DNA of 34,956 nt from Armatimonadota bacterium. Lineage in GTDB: Bacteria > Armatimonadota > JAAZEB01. The notes below the pieces were generated by a model that was given only the letters and a program-made list of their open reading frames with translations, searched no databases and was not told the DNA's origin. This document shows, one piece after another, positions 15,739 to 24,334 of the stretch (positions within the stretch are counted from its first letter, which is position 1; the number at the start of each line of letters is the position of its first letter). The translations under genes were made by a program, and so were the position numbers. The DNA is taken from assembly GCA_012512505.1 (NCBI GenBank), contig JAAZEB010000179.1, forward strand, positions 1-34,956, read 5' to 3'.

Positions 15739-17709
15739 ATGCAGGCAGGAGCGGGTAGGCTCAAGGAGCGGTTCTGGCTGGGGGTGAACTACTGGCCCCG
15801 GCACCGTGGCCTGGCGATGTGGCGGGACTGGCACCCCGAGGAGATCGACCGCGAGCTGGGCGAGATGGCGGCGCTTGGCCTCAACGTCGCGCGCATCTTC
15901 CTGGTGTGGGGCGACTTCCAGCCGATCCGCGAGTACCGGGGCGGCGGCTGCCAGGGGGAGCCGGTGGCCCGCTGCCTGGCGCACGACGACCGCCTCGACG
16001 AGCAGGCCTGCCCCGACCTGGTCGACCCAGTGATGGTCGAGCGCCTGGCCGAAGTGTGCGCGCTGGCCCGGAAGCATGGAATTCGGCTGATCCCCACGCT
16101 GCTCGTCGGCTGGATGAGCGGGGTCTCCTTCGAGCCGCCGTTCCTGCGCGACCGCAACATGTTCACCGACCCCACCCTGCTGCGTTACCAGGTGATGCTC
16201 TGCCGCCACCTGGCCCGGCGCTTCCGCGGTGAGGAGGCGATCCTCGCTTGGGACCTGGGGAACGAGCAGAACTGCTTTCAGCCCGTGCCCTCGATTGACG
16301 CCGCCTGGCATTGGACCTACCTGCTGACCACCACCCTGCGGGCCCACGACCCGACGCACGCGGTGATGTCTGGCATGCACGGCCTCGGTACCACGCGGCA
16401 GGCCTCGCAGTACGCCGGCCGCTTCCTCATCCGCGACGTGGCCGAGTGCACCGACTGCCTTTGCGTCCACCCGTACCCCGACTTCGTGCCGGCGGTGATC
16501 GACCCGCCGCTGGACCCTCGCGCCACGCTGATCGCCTCCTGGCAGCTCCGGCTTTATGCCGGCGTCGGCGGCATCCCGGTGATGGCGCAAGAGTTTGGCA
16601 CCCTCGGCGACGGCGCGATGAGCCGCGAGATCGCCGCCCGCTACGCCCGGCGCACCCTCTACAGCCTGCTGGCCAATGGGAGCATCGGCGCCATCTGGTG
16701 GTGCCACACCGACTTCACTGTCCCTGACCAGATGCCGTACCGCACCAACCTGATGGAGTACTACGGCCTGGGCCTGCACGATACCTCGGGCGAGCCAAAG
16801 CCGACGGCGGAAGCCTTTCGGGAGTTCAGCGGCGTGCTGGCGCGTCTCGACACCGGCCGGCTCGAACGCCTGCCGGCGCAGGCGGCCATCCTGCTGCCCT
16901 GGCAGAGCGAGCACCACGAGGAGGCGTTCAACGCCTTCGTACTGGCAAAGCGCGCCGGCTTCGAGGCTGACATCGTGCTGCCCGACCAGCCCCTGGAAGC
17001 CTACCGTCTCCTGATCGTGCCGGTGGCGATGGGGCACTCGCACTTCACTCAGCCGCAGTGGGAGAAGATCCGCGCCCGCGTCGCCGCGGGGGCCACGCTC
17101 TACGTCTCTTCGGGCGGCGCCTCGCTGCCGGGCCTCAACGAGATGGCCGGCCTGGAGGTGCAGTACCGCCGCACCGTCTCCGGCCGGCGCGAGGCGCGGG
17201 TCGCCACCGAACGGCCGGGCCTGGAGGGGGACGCCACCCTCACCTGGGAGGCGGGTGCATCGTCGTCGCACGTGGTCTGCGCCACCACGGGCACCGTGGT
17301 GGCCACCGGGGCCGAAGGGGCTCCCCTGCTGGTGGAACACCGCTGGGGAGAGGGCGTTGTGGCGTTTCTGGCGGAGCCGGTGGAGCGCTACCTCTGCGGG
17401 CGATCTGGGGTCTCCGCCACGGATGAGACGTGGCGGCTCTACCGCTACCTGAAGGCGCTGGCGGGAATCCGCGCCCCCATCGAGTGTGCCCACCCGAACG
17501 TCGAGGTTGGCCTTCTGCGCGAGGGGGAAAACCGGGTGGTGGTGCTGGTGAACCACTCCGACTCGCCGGTGGAAGCAGTGCTGACGGTCGATCCCAGCGT
17601 GGCCGGCCTGGCGGATCTGGACGGCCGGCCCGCCGCCGTGGCCGCCGGCACCTGTACCGTGGAACTGCCGGCCAACGGCGGGGCGGTCTTGCGCGCTGCT
17701 GGGGCATAG
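15739..17709 (+). CDS. Clan GH-A glycoside hydrolase (GH5/GH42-like), cytoplasmic
   Basis: 656 residues without a signal peptide. The first ~390 residues form a beta/alpha barrel: GVNYWPRHRGLAMW, LGLNVARIFLVWGDFQP, then the acid/base segment AWDLGNEQN (E176) and the nucleophile segment VMAQEFGT (E285), the two-glutamate layout of retaining clan GH-A enzymes. A Rossmann-like domain follows (AAILLPWQSEHHEEAFNAFVLAKRAGFEADIVL...LLIVP), like the trimerisation domain of GH42 beta-galactosidases, then a beta C-terminal domain (VVVLVNHSDSPVEAVLTV). Beta-galactosidase or beta-mannosidase activity is plausible but not decided. ATG 15739 is preferred over upstream in-frame ATGs because GGAGGT lies 4-5 bases before it. 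The 203-aa gene follows after 14 bases. Confidence 0.85.
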   Translation: MQAGAGRLKERFWLGVNYWPRHRGLAMWRDWHPEEIDRELGEMAALGLNVARIFLVWGDFQPIREYRGGGCQGEPVARCLAHDDRLDEQACPDLVDPVMVERLAEVCALARKHGIRLIPTLLVGWMSGVSFEPPFLRDRNMFTDPTLLRYQVMLCRHLARRFRGEEAILAWDLGNEQNCFQPVPSIDAAWHWTYLLTTTLRAHDPTHAVMSGMHGLGTTRQASQYAGRFLIRDVAECTDCLCVHPYPDFVPAVIDPPLDPRATLIASWQLRLYAGVGGIPVMAQEFGTLGDGAMSREIAARYARRTLYSLLANGSIGAIWWCHTDFTVPDQMPYRTNLMEYYGLGLHDTSGEPKPTAEAFREFSGVLARLDTGRLERLPAQAAILLPWQSEHHEEAFNAFVLAKRAGFEADIVLPDQPLEAYRLLIVPVAMGHSHFTQPQWEKIRARVAAGATLYVSSGGASLPGLNEMAGLEVQYRRTVSGRREARVATERPGLEGDATLTWEAGASSSHVVCATTGTVVATGAEGAPLLVEHRWGEGVVAFLAEPVERYLCGRSGVSATDETWRLYRYLKALAGIRAPIECAHPNVEVGLLREGENRVVVLVNHSDSPVEAVLTVDPSVAGLADLDGRPAAVAAGTCTVELPANGGAVLRAAGA

Positions 17710-17723
17710 GGAGGCACGCAGCG

Positions 17724-18335
17724 ATGGCCAGGGGGCGAACCGAAGAGCCACGTCGAGCCAGGAAGACAGCCGCCCGACAATCGGCACGGCCGGCGCGGGT
17801 AAGGTCGCTGCCCCGGTACGAGGCGAGCGCCGAGAGGACGCCCCTTCCCCCAGAGGCAGCGCGGCTGGCCTCCACGGAGCTGCCCCTGGTCGGGGCCTGG
17901 ATCACCGAGGGGTGGCAAGAGAACCGGGTGGCCGGCGTGGTGATCGCGCGCCGCGAGCCGGGCGGCCGCGTTCTCGCCGGCTGGTTCCTGGTAGACCTGC
18001 GTGGCTTTGGCCTGCGGGAGGCCTGGGGCTACCTGGCGGCCACCGAGGCGGAGCTCACCCAACGCCTGAAGCGGGGCGCCTACGTCGCGGCTGACTACGC
18101 GGAGGCCCGTCGCCTCCTCCTGGCTGCTGAACAGTGGGCGCAGCAGTGGGAGTTCGCCCTACCTCAGGAGTGGGACGTGCTGCGGAACCTGATCGAGCCA
18201 CCCCGGCCCGGTGAGGTGCTTCCCCTGGAGCTTTTCGGCGATGAGGATGGCCGGCCGCTCCTGAGCGGGGAGTTGGCGGATCTGGCACGGCACCTGGGCG
18301 CGGAAGGGAACGGGGCTCCCGAGAAAGCCGGATGA
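17724..18335 (+). CDS. Uncharacterised 203-aa protein
   Basis: I do not recognise a functional family with confidence. The first ~45 residues are Arg/Ala-rich, a basic disordered tail. The core reads ELPLVGAWITEGWQE, VAGVVIARREPGGRVLAGWF, LVDLRGFGLREAWGYL, then a helical section (LKRGAYVAADYAEARRLLLAAEQWAQQW) and PLELFGDEDGRPLLSG. The 'W..egW.e.g.a.VvvaR..p.G....g.FLVDl..lGv.dA' pattern is one I associate with conserved hypothetical proteins from plasmids and GC-rich genomes, with no known role. ATG 17724 has GGGAGG about 9 bases upstream. It follows the glycosidase gene by 14 bases, so co-transcription is likely. Its 3' end forms one arm of a long hairpin shared with the convergent gene. Confidence 0.72.
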   Translation: MARGRTEEPRRARKTAARQSARPARVRSLPRYEASAERTPLPPEAARLASTELPLVGAWITEGWQENRVAGVVIARREPGGRVLAGWFLVDLRGFGLREAWGYLAATEAELTQRLKRGAYVAADYAEARRLLLAAEQWAQQWEFALPQEWDVLRNLIEPPRPGEVLPLELFGDEDGRPLLSGELADLARHLGAEGNGAPEKAG

Positions 18336-18379
18336 CCCCGCGGTGGCGCCCTCCGGCTCCCTCGTAACCCCGTTCCCTT
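18304..18379. terminator. Long hairpin between convergent genes
   Basis: AAGGGAACGGGG (18304-18315) and CCCCGTTCCCTT (18368-18379) are perfect 12-base arms. Inside them AGCCGG and CCGGCT, with GAG/CTC, pair again. The left arm lies within the last codons of the 203-aa gene, and the right arm lies 7 bases before the stop of the DUF4838 gene on the other strand. It is a likely bidirectional terminator. Confidence 0.7.
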
Positions 18380-18385
18380 TGGCCC

Positions 18386-20626
18386 TCACTCGATAGTTCC
18401 GGCGATCCCCCACTGGTCCATCGCCAGGATCTCCTCGTTGCCGGTGTTGCTGTTCTGCACCTGGAAGCGCAGGAGGAAACGGTCGCGGCCGGCCACCAGC
18501 GGCGTCAGGTCGCGCTCGGCGGTGCCGCCCCACAGGTGATCATCCTGGTAAGGGGTCTCCCAGGTCTGGCCATCGTCCACCGACACCGCGATCTGGTTGT
18601 GTCCGCCCGGCGGCAGCGCCAGGTACATGGAGTGCAGGTAGGCGTCGCGGAAGCGGAGGCCCTCACCCGCCCGCACCTCGTAGACCAGCTCGCCGGTCGC
18701 GCCCGGGGCCAGCGAGAGGCCGTAGGTGCTGATGGTGAAGCCGGTCCGGCTGCGGGCGTGGTAGACCTTGCCGCCGTCGTCGAGCGTATCCAGATAGCGG
18801 AACGGCCCCGCCTGGGCAAAGAAGGTGCCCGGGTCGTTCAGGGCTTCCAGGGTAGAGGCAACATAGGCGCGTGCCGCCTTGCCCACGGTGAGCGTGCCGT
18901 CCAGGCTATCGATCTGTTTCAGGTAGGCTTCGGCCGCCGCCTGCGCCCGCTGCTTGGCCGAGGCATCGCCGCGGCGGAAGCGGCCGGAGGCATCCCAGAA
19001 GTCCAGCCACCGCCGCAGCAACTGCAGGCAGTGCTCGTCACGCTCCAGGCGGGCCACCCGCACGCGGTTGCCAGCTACCTGCGCCTTCGCCGCGGCGATC
19101 TGCCGCAGGGCTTCCTCCACCATCGGCACCGGGTAGAGTCTCGGCACGTCCATCGGCTCGCCGGTGCCGCCCACCGCCATCATCTGCCGCTCAAAGCGCT
19201 CGTAGAGGGCGCGCATCGTCGGGGCGGCCGCCCCGAAGTAGGCCGGGTAGAACTGGTCGAGGAGGGCGTCTACCTTCAGGTTGGCATCCCAGGCGATGCG
19301 GAAGGTGAGCCACATCGTCACGTCGGTGCCCAGGTTGCGGTCGAGGTATTCGGGCATCAGGCCGCTGAAGCCGAGGCGGCGGTAGTAGGCCTGATCCGCT
19401 TCGAGGTTGTGGAAGAGTGTCCAGGGGCCGGGGTACCAGCCGATGTAATCGTAGCTCCAGGCACGGGGGAGCAGCTTCATCCAGCGCTCCACGCGCCGGC
19501 GGTAGGTGTTGCACCAGGGGTTGTTGTCGGTCTTGGGGCGCAACTGCTCCATCGCGTACGAGCAGATGATCGGGTAGAGATTCTGGGCACCCTTCAGGTC
19601 GCGGATGGGCGGCTCGATGGTGCTTGAGTAGGGCAGCAGCGTGATCCCTTTGCCCGGGCAGGCGGCAGCCACGCGCTCGGCCACCTGGTTGGTGAAACGC
19701 AGCACCCGCTCCGCCGGGTTGGCGCCCATCGCCTCGCACTCCGAACACTGGCACCACGCGTCGTTGTCGTTCGGGCTGAAGGTGTAGTAATCGAGGTCGG
19801 GGTTGTTCCCAAAGACGTGGATGAAGCGCTCGGTGGCGATCTCCACGGCGCGCGGGTAGGAGATGCAGATCTGCCCCTCGGCCCCACGCGGGGCACGCTT
19901 GCCGTTGATCATGGCCTGCAGGCCGGGCTCCTTCTCCTGGAGCTCTTTGGGGAAGGTGGTCGACCACTCCTGGCCGCCGTAGCCACGGATGCCGCCGGCG
20001 CGGTTGCGCACGCGCCACTTTGCCATCGCCGCTTGCTCCTCGGGCGTCTGGCGCGCGGCGGCGTTGCCGTTGTACCAGGGCGCGCGCAGCTCGAAGGAGG
20101 GGCGCACTACGGCGTATCCGCCCGGCACGCTCACTTGCACCGTGCGCCGCCGCGGAATGTGGGTGCCGATCTCTCCCGGGGTGAACCAGTGGCAGCCCAG
20201 ATAGTCTTCCAGGAGGCCGTAGACCGCGTTCGACACGCCCTCGGGCCGAGGGCTGAGGAGCGCCAGGTAGCCCTTACCGGCCAGGATCAGGTAGCCGTCC
20301 GGCCAAAAACGCCCCCGGTCCGTCAGCGCCACCGGCAGCTTCACGCCGGGCGGGGTTACGCCCAGGTAGAGCTTCGTGGCGGGCGCCGCCTTCGTGTCCG
20401 TCACCAGGGGCACCCGGGCGCCGGACATTACCTGCAGGTGCCACTGCAGATCCTCGGCCGCCGCCCGGATCCGGTCGTTCTTCTCGGCCGGCAGCACGAT
20501 CGCGCACCGCGCCTGGCCGTTCCCCACCAGCGTCACGCTCACCGGCCGCGGCGCCGCCGACGCTCCCACCCCAACTCCGAGGGCCACCAGGCCAACCGCC
20601 CAACCAATCCAGATCCTTCTCGACAT
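18386..20626 (-). CDS. Secreted DUF4838 protein, 746 aa
   Basis: A signal peptide is clear (MSRRIWIGWAVGLVALGVGVGASA). Residues ~30-150 resemble the N-terminal domain of GH20/GH67 enzymes (RIRAAAEDLQWHLQVMSGARVPL, then DGYLILAGKGYLALLS and GLLEDYLGCHWF). The central region carries the DUF4838 signature, DYYTFSPNDNDAWCQCSECEAMG near residue 290, followed by barrel-like blocks (SYDYIGWYPGPWTLFHNLEAD). The ~100-residue C-terminus (YLALPPGGHNQIAVSVDDGQTWE) is a beta-sandwich like sialidase-repeat or CBM domains. DUF4838 proteins are predicted glycosidases of polysaccharide-degrading bacteria without a settled substrate. ATG 20626 has GGAG 7 bases upstream. It is divergent from the 812-aa secreted protein across 230 bases. 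Confidence 0.85.
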   Translation of the reverse strand: MSRRIWIGWAVGLVALGVGVGASAAPRPVSVTLVGNGQARCAIVLPAEKNDRIRAAAEDLQWHLQVMSGARVPLVTDTKAAPATKLYLGVTPPGVKLPVALTDRGRFWPDGYLILAGKGYLALLSPRPEGVSNAVYGLLEDYLGCHWFTPGEIGTHIPRRRTVQVSVPGGYAVVRPSFELRAPWYNGNAAARQTPEEQAAMAKWRVRNRAGGIRGYGGQEWSTTFPKELQEKEPGLQAMINGKRAPRGAEGQICISYPRAVEIATERFIHVFGNNPDLDYYTFSPNDNDAWCQCSECEAMGANPAERVLRFTNQVAERVAAACPGKGITLLPYSSTIEPPIRDLKGAQNLYPIICSYAMEQLRPKTDNNPWCNTYRRRVERWMKLLPRAWSYDYIGWYPGPWTLFHNLEADQAYYRRLGFSGLMPEYLDRNLGTDVTMWLTFRIAWDANLKVDALLDQFYPAYFGAAAPTMRALYERFERQMMAVGGTGEPMDVPRLYPVPMVEEALRQIAAAKAQVAGNRVRVARLERDEHCLQLLRRWLDFWDASGRFRRGDASAKQRAQAAAEAYLKQIDSLDGTLTVGKAARAYVASTLEALNDPGTFFAQAGPFRYLDTLDDGGKVYHARSRTGFTISTYGLSLAPGATGELVYEVRAGEGLRFRDAYLHSMYLALPPGGHNQIAVSVDDGQTWETPYQDDHLWGGTAERDLTPLVAGRDRFLLRFQVQNSNTGNEEILAMDQWGIAGTIE

Positions 20627-20856
20627 CCCGCTACTCCTGCCGCCTCAGCGGACGGCTCCCACACGTCTTCTTCACCCATCCGCCCGCGTCGCCGGGCCTC
20701 TACTATCCAAACGCTTCGCCGCCGGCCGTGATTTTCCCTACCGTGCCGCCGGCCGCGCCCGCTGCGCGGCAGGAGCCACCGCCTTCGCCGCGGAAACCGG
20801 AGAGGGAGCGCGGAGCCCCTGCCCGCGAACCAGAACCACCTATCGAGAGGTTCCCA
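20627..20856. other. Divergent intergenic region of two secreted-enzyme genes
   Basis: The 230 bases between the DUF4838 gene (-) and the CBM/TIM-barrel gene (+) should contain both promoters. I saw no convincing -35/-10 pair. GATAGT on the minus strand near 20704 is a possible -10 without a -35. No operator palindrome stands out. Confidence 0.4.
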
Positions 20857-23295
20857 ATGAACAGACAGACCCTTTTCGCCTGCCTGCTAGCTGCCGCCAC
20901 CTTGGCGTTGCCCGCGTGTGCCGCCCCCAACCTGCTGACCAACCCCGGCTTCGAGGATGCCGCCGGGTGGCTGCACGGCTGGACGGTGGAGCGCGCCGAC
21001 CCGGCGGGCGAGCTGTACTACTATCACCTCCGGGCCGGAGGCGGCGGCCACGGCGACGCGCGCCCGCGCACCGGCGCCCACGCCCTGGAGATCTACTCGC
21101 CCAACACCTGCCTGCGCCAGTCGGTGACGCTTTCGCCCGGCACCTACCGCCTCTCCACCTGGGCCCGCAACAACGGCGATTCCGGCGGCCCCCGCCTGAT
21201 CCTGGCGCTCGGGGAGCAGCAGCGGCGCGTGCCGGTCCTCTCCGACCGCTATCGCCGCTACTACGCCGACTTCACCGTGGAAACGGCCGGCACGCTGCAG
21301 GTGCAGCTCGTCTCCACTTCTCTGGGCATCGCCGTAGACGACCTGGCCCTGGAACGGCTGGAGGGCGAGCCGGAGCCGCCCCTGCCTTACCTGTTCATCG
21401 ACCTGCAGCCGTCCGGGGGCGAGCGCTCCGCCAACGTGCAGACCTACCTGCGGGGGATGAAGCAGTGGGTGGACCTCACCATAAGCTGCATTGACCCGCA
21501 GCGCCTCGGCGTCGCCGAGCTGGAGGTCCGGGTGCCGGAGACAGTGCGCCTCTCCGGGATCAACGAGAAGCTGCTGCACAACTGGCGCCCGTTCCAGCTC
21601 TCCCAGGCCACCGTCGCCACCACTCGCGACACCGACGAGGCGGGGCGCGCGATCACCAGTTACCGCTTCCCCTGCCCCCGTTTCGTCAACGGCATCGAGA
21701 ACCCGGTGGGGTTCGGCGGCTTCTTCGTCGAGGTTCCCTCCGGCAAACGGGCGGAGTTTGAGGTCCGCATTCACGACCACGGCCGGCTCGTCTCCAGCGA
21801 GCGCTTCCAACTGGTGCCGCTCCAACCGCCCGCGCGGCAGAAGACGCCGCGGCTGCTGAAGACACTCTCCTATTGCGTGCAGGACTGGAAGGCCGACCTG
21901 CAGGGCCGGCTGGAGACGACGCCGCGCCTCTTCAAGCTGATGGGCCTGAACGTGTGGAGCGAGTATCAGATCACCCGGCTGAACGCCAAGGCCGAGCCAA
22001 CCGCCGAAGAGCAGGTGATGGCCCGCGCCGCGCGCGAGTTCGGCGTGCGTGAGTTCTGGCCGAACTTCTCGGAGCTGCTTTCCGGCGCCAACGGCCAAAT
22101 CATGGACTGGGGCACCTCACCCCAGGCCGAGGAGGATCCCGACCAGTACCTCGTCCGCGCCGATGGCAGCGTGGATAAGAGCCACTTCAACATGCGCTAC
22201 GCCGCCAACATGGGCAAGGCGTGGGTCGAGACGGCCCTGAAGGCCCACCAGCGCACGATCACCCGGCCGCGGGACCTGGGGCTCCCCTATCGCCACAGCG
22301 GCTTCATCACCGATGCCCTGGAGGGCCTCTACTTCAGCTACGACCCGGCAACCCTGGCCGACTTTGCCCGGCAGAAGGGGATCGACCCGGCGGAGGCCAC
22401 CGTGGCCAACGTGAACGGCAAATACCGAATGGAGTGGATCTCCTACAACAACGCCCTCTACGCCCGGGTGGCCGCCAACCTAGCCGCCGCCCTGCGCGAG
22501 GTGGACCCCTCGCTGAAGGTGATCAACACCGCCAGCCCCTTCGGGCCCATCGGCAGCTACGAACTCCCCCGCCGCGAGCAGATGGAATGGGCCCGCACCT
22601 ACGACTATACCATGCCCCAGTGGTACTCCCTGCGCTACTTCGGCTCGCTCTACAGCGACACCATCGAGCTAGGCACGCGCGAGAAGCTGTACGGGCGTGG
22701 GAACGGCTATGCCGACGTGATCCCTCTCCTCTGCAACTCGATGGGCACCTGCACCGAGGACCTGAGCTGCATTCGCTTCAAGGTGTTCGACCTGATCTCG
22801 GCGTCGCCGCACGTCAAGGGCATCGGCTACTACATCGGCACCAATGCCTTCGCCGATGCCCGCTGGATGGTGGGGATCTCGCGCGTCCACACTCTCCTGG
22901 CCGACGTGGAGGAGTATTACGCCCAGGGCACGCGCCGCGACCGCCTGGCCCGCTTCGTGAAGCTGCCCGGCGGCATCAAGAAGATCGAAGGCATGGACGA
23001 CGAGGGGCGGCAGACCACGCTCACTCCCAAGGTGGAGACCGCCTGCCGCGTCCACACCTTGCGGAAGGGCGGGCGCCTGGCACTGATCACGCTCATCTCG
23101 CACTGCAACCAGCGCGTCGGCGAGAAGGGCCGGCTGCGGCTGGATCTGAAGGCGCTGGGCGCCACGCCTGGCAAGGCGGTGCTCTTCAACCACCTCACCG
23201 GCAAGACGCTGCCGCTGCGCCCGGAGATCACCGTAGACACCAACGCCACCGGCAGCCTGGCGCTGCTGGAGGTCCGCTCGGCCACGGTGAAGTAG
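20857..23295 (+). CDS. Secreted protein with CBM-like and TIM-barrel-like domains, 812 aa
   Basis: The N-terminus is a signal peptide, MNRQTLFACLLAAATLALPAC. LPAC could be a lipobox, making it a lipoprotein. NLLTNPGFEDAAGWLHGW to AVDDLALERLEG (about 23-165) is a typical carbohydrate-binding jelly roll of the CBM4/9/22 kind. A second beta domain follows to about 330. From LKTLSYCVQDWKADLQ onward the protein reads like a large TIM barrel: LFKLMGLNVWSEYQ, FGVREFWPNF, GFITDALEGLYFSYDP (acidic D486/E489), DPSLKVINTASPFGP, YDYTMPQWYSLRYFG, and a C-terminal beta domain. I cannot assign a glycoside hydrolase family, and D486/E489 are only candidate active-site residues. ATG 20857 has GAGAGG 6 bases upstream. 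The gene is convergent with a methyltransferase gene. Confidence 0.75.
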   Translation: MNRQTLFACLLAAATLALPACAAPNLLTNPGFEDAAGWLHGWTVERADPAGELYYYHLRAGGGGHGDARPRTGAHALEIYSPNTCLRQSVTLSPGTYRLSTWARNNGDSGGPRLILALGEQQRRVPVLSDRYRRYYADFTVETAGTLQVQLVSTSLGIAVDDLALERLEGEPEPPLPYLFIDLQPSGGERSANVQTYLRGMKQWVDLTISCIDPQRLGVAELEVRVPETVRLSGINEKLLHNWRPFQLSQATVATTRDTDEAGRAITSYRFPCPRFVNGIENPVGFGGFFVEVPSGKRAEFEVRIHDHGRLVSSERFQLVPLQPPARQKTPRLLKTLSYCVQDWKADLQGRLETTPRLFKLMGLNVWSEYQITRLNAKAEPTAEEQVMARAAREFGVREFWPNFSELLSGANGQIMDWGTSPQAEEDPDQYLVRADGSVDKSHFNMRYAANMGKAWVETALKAHQRTITRPRDLGLPYRHSGFITDALEGLYFSYDPATLADFARQKGIDPAEATVANVNGKYRMEWISYNNALYARVAANLAAALREVDPSLKVINTASPFGPIGSYELPRREQMEWARTYDYTMPQWYSLRYFGSLYSDTIELGTREKLYGRGNGYADVIPLLCNSMGTCTEDLSCIRFKVFDLISASPHVKGIGYYIGTNAFADARWMVGISRVHTLLADVEEYYAQGTRRDRLARFVKLPGGIKKIEGMDDEGRQTTLTPKVETACRVHTLRKGGRLALITLISHCNQRVGEKGRLRLDLKALGATPGKAVLFNHLTGKTLPLRPEITVDTNATGSLALLEVRSATVK

Positions 23296-23314
23296 GAGCA
23301 GGGCAAACCCTCAT

Positions 23315-23360
23315 CCCCCCGGCTCCCTCTCCCGACGGCATGGGAGAAGGAGTCGGGGGG
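23315..23360. terminator. 19-bp imperfect hairpin between convergent genes
   Basis: The left arm (23315-23333) starts CCCCCCGGCTCC and the right arm (23342-23360) ends GTCGGGGGG. They pair over 19 positions with one G-T and one mismatch around an 8-base loop. The CCCTCTCCC/GGGAG pattern is like the abundant intergenic palindromes of many GC-rich genomes, so it may be both a terminator and a dispersed repeat. Confidence 0.65.
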
Positions 23361-23363
23361 CCG

Positions 23364-23404
23364 GGTCGGATCGCCGGCGTCCCGCCGGCCGCCGTCGGAG
23401 GCGC
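23364..23404 (+). repeat. Dispersed 41-bp hairpin repeat, copy 2
   Basis: It matches 4389-4429 at 40 of 41 bases in the same orientation. The stem GCCGGCG (23373-23379) and CGCCGGC (23383-23389) is perfect, and the single difference lies in the 3-base loop. It begins three bases after the 19-bp hairpin and ends three bases before the stop codon of the minus-strand methyltransferase gene, so two palindromic elements fill the gap. Confidence 0.75.
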
Positions 23405-23407
23405 GGC

Positions 23408-24256
23408 CTACTCCTTCCGCAGGACCATCCACCACTGGCGGTCGAGGCCGGCGGGGGTGATCTCCACCAGCGGCACCGAGAGCGACAGCGCTACTTCCCG
23501 CGCTAGCGGGATCAACTGGCTGAACAGCTCGCCCGGGAACCAGTCCATGGCGAGGTAGTGCTCGAAGGTCCAGTGGTCGAAGCAGAGGAAGCCGCCGGGT
23601 TTGACGGCGCGCGCCGCCACTTCCAGGATGCGGCGCAGTTGGGGCAGGCCCACCTCCTGCAGCCGGTGCCGCTCCCACTCCTCGGCCAGCCACTCGATCA
23701 TCCGGCGCTCGGTGGGCCACCAATCGATGTCGCGAGTGTCCATGCCGCGGGCAGTGGCCACGGCCGTCTGCAGGATGTCGTTCACCGCGTGGTGGAAGCA
23801 GGCGCAGTCGAAGGTGCCGTCGTCGAAGTACTGGGGCAGGTTCTGGGCGTCGTCCTCGATCAGGCTCACCTGCAGGGCGAGGGTCGAACAACGCTCCATC
23901 AGCTCCGCGGCGAGCTGGCGGTTCAGGTTCAGCGTGTGGTAGTGCCCCCGGCGGCCGAACAGGGTATCGACGGCAACCACCACCGGATCGCTGCTGCCGA
24001 CGCATAGCTCCAGCACCACGGGCTCTTCGGGGAGCCGCAGGTGCTCCAGCAGCACGGTCCACTGCGCGGCGAGAAGGCGTCGGCTGAGCGGCCGGGCGCC
24101 GGGCGAAAACTCGGCGGCCTGCGGGCGCCGCAACACCTGCCCGGCGGCGGTCACCAACTCATCGCGTGAGAGCGCATCCACCTCGTCCAAGCCGCGAAAC
24201 CGTTCTCCGACCCGGCCGCCGACGGCCTCCGCCAGAAGCTGCTCCGTTGTCCACAT
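23408..24256 (-). CDS. SAM-dependent methyltransferase-like protein, 282 aa
   Basis: An N-terminal helical region (about 1-75) precedes a Rossmann core: VVLELCVGSSDPVVVAVDTLF (motif I, but LCVGSSD replaces the usual GxGxG), HYHTLNLNRQLAAELMERC (strand 2), LIEDDAQNLPQYFDDGTFDCACFHHAVNDI (strands 3-4) and EVAARAVKPGGFLCFDHWTF (strand 5). The loose motif I means SAM binding needs proof. A Trp-rich insertion (DWWPTERRMIEWLAEEW) may form the substrate pocket. Two ATGs are possible. 24256 has AGAGAGG about 7 bases upstream, while 24262 is too close to it. The gene lies 78 bases after the GH95-like gene on the same strand and may be the last gene of its operon. Confidence 0.75.
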   Translation of the reverse strand: MWTTEQLLAEAVGGRVGERFRGLDEVDALSRDELVTAAGQVLRRPQAAEFSPGARPLSRRLLAAQWTVLLEHLRLPEEPVVLELCVGSSDPVVVAVDTLFGRRGHYHTLNLNRQLAAELMERCSTLALQVSLIEDDAQNLPQYFDDGTFDCACFHHAVNDILQTAVATARGMDTRDIDWWPTERRMIEWLAEEWERHRLQEVGLPQLRRILEVAARAVKPGGFLCFDHWTFEHYLAMDWFPGELFSQLIPLAREVALSLSVPLVEITPAGLDRQWWMVLRKE

Positions 24257-24334
24257 GTTCATTCCTCTCTGTCTAGTACACTGTGATAGTAGGAGGCCGT
24301 CGCGCCATTCGCGGGCCTCGGCGGCGATGGCCGG

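Noticed and set aside
15589-17787. 732-codon open frame on the minus strand
   Set aside because: It is the shadow of the GH-A glycosidase, whose two catalytic glutamate motifs and ribosome site support the plus strand.
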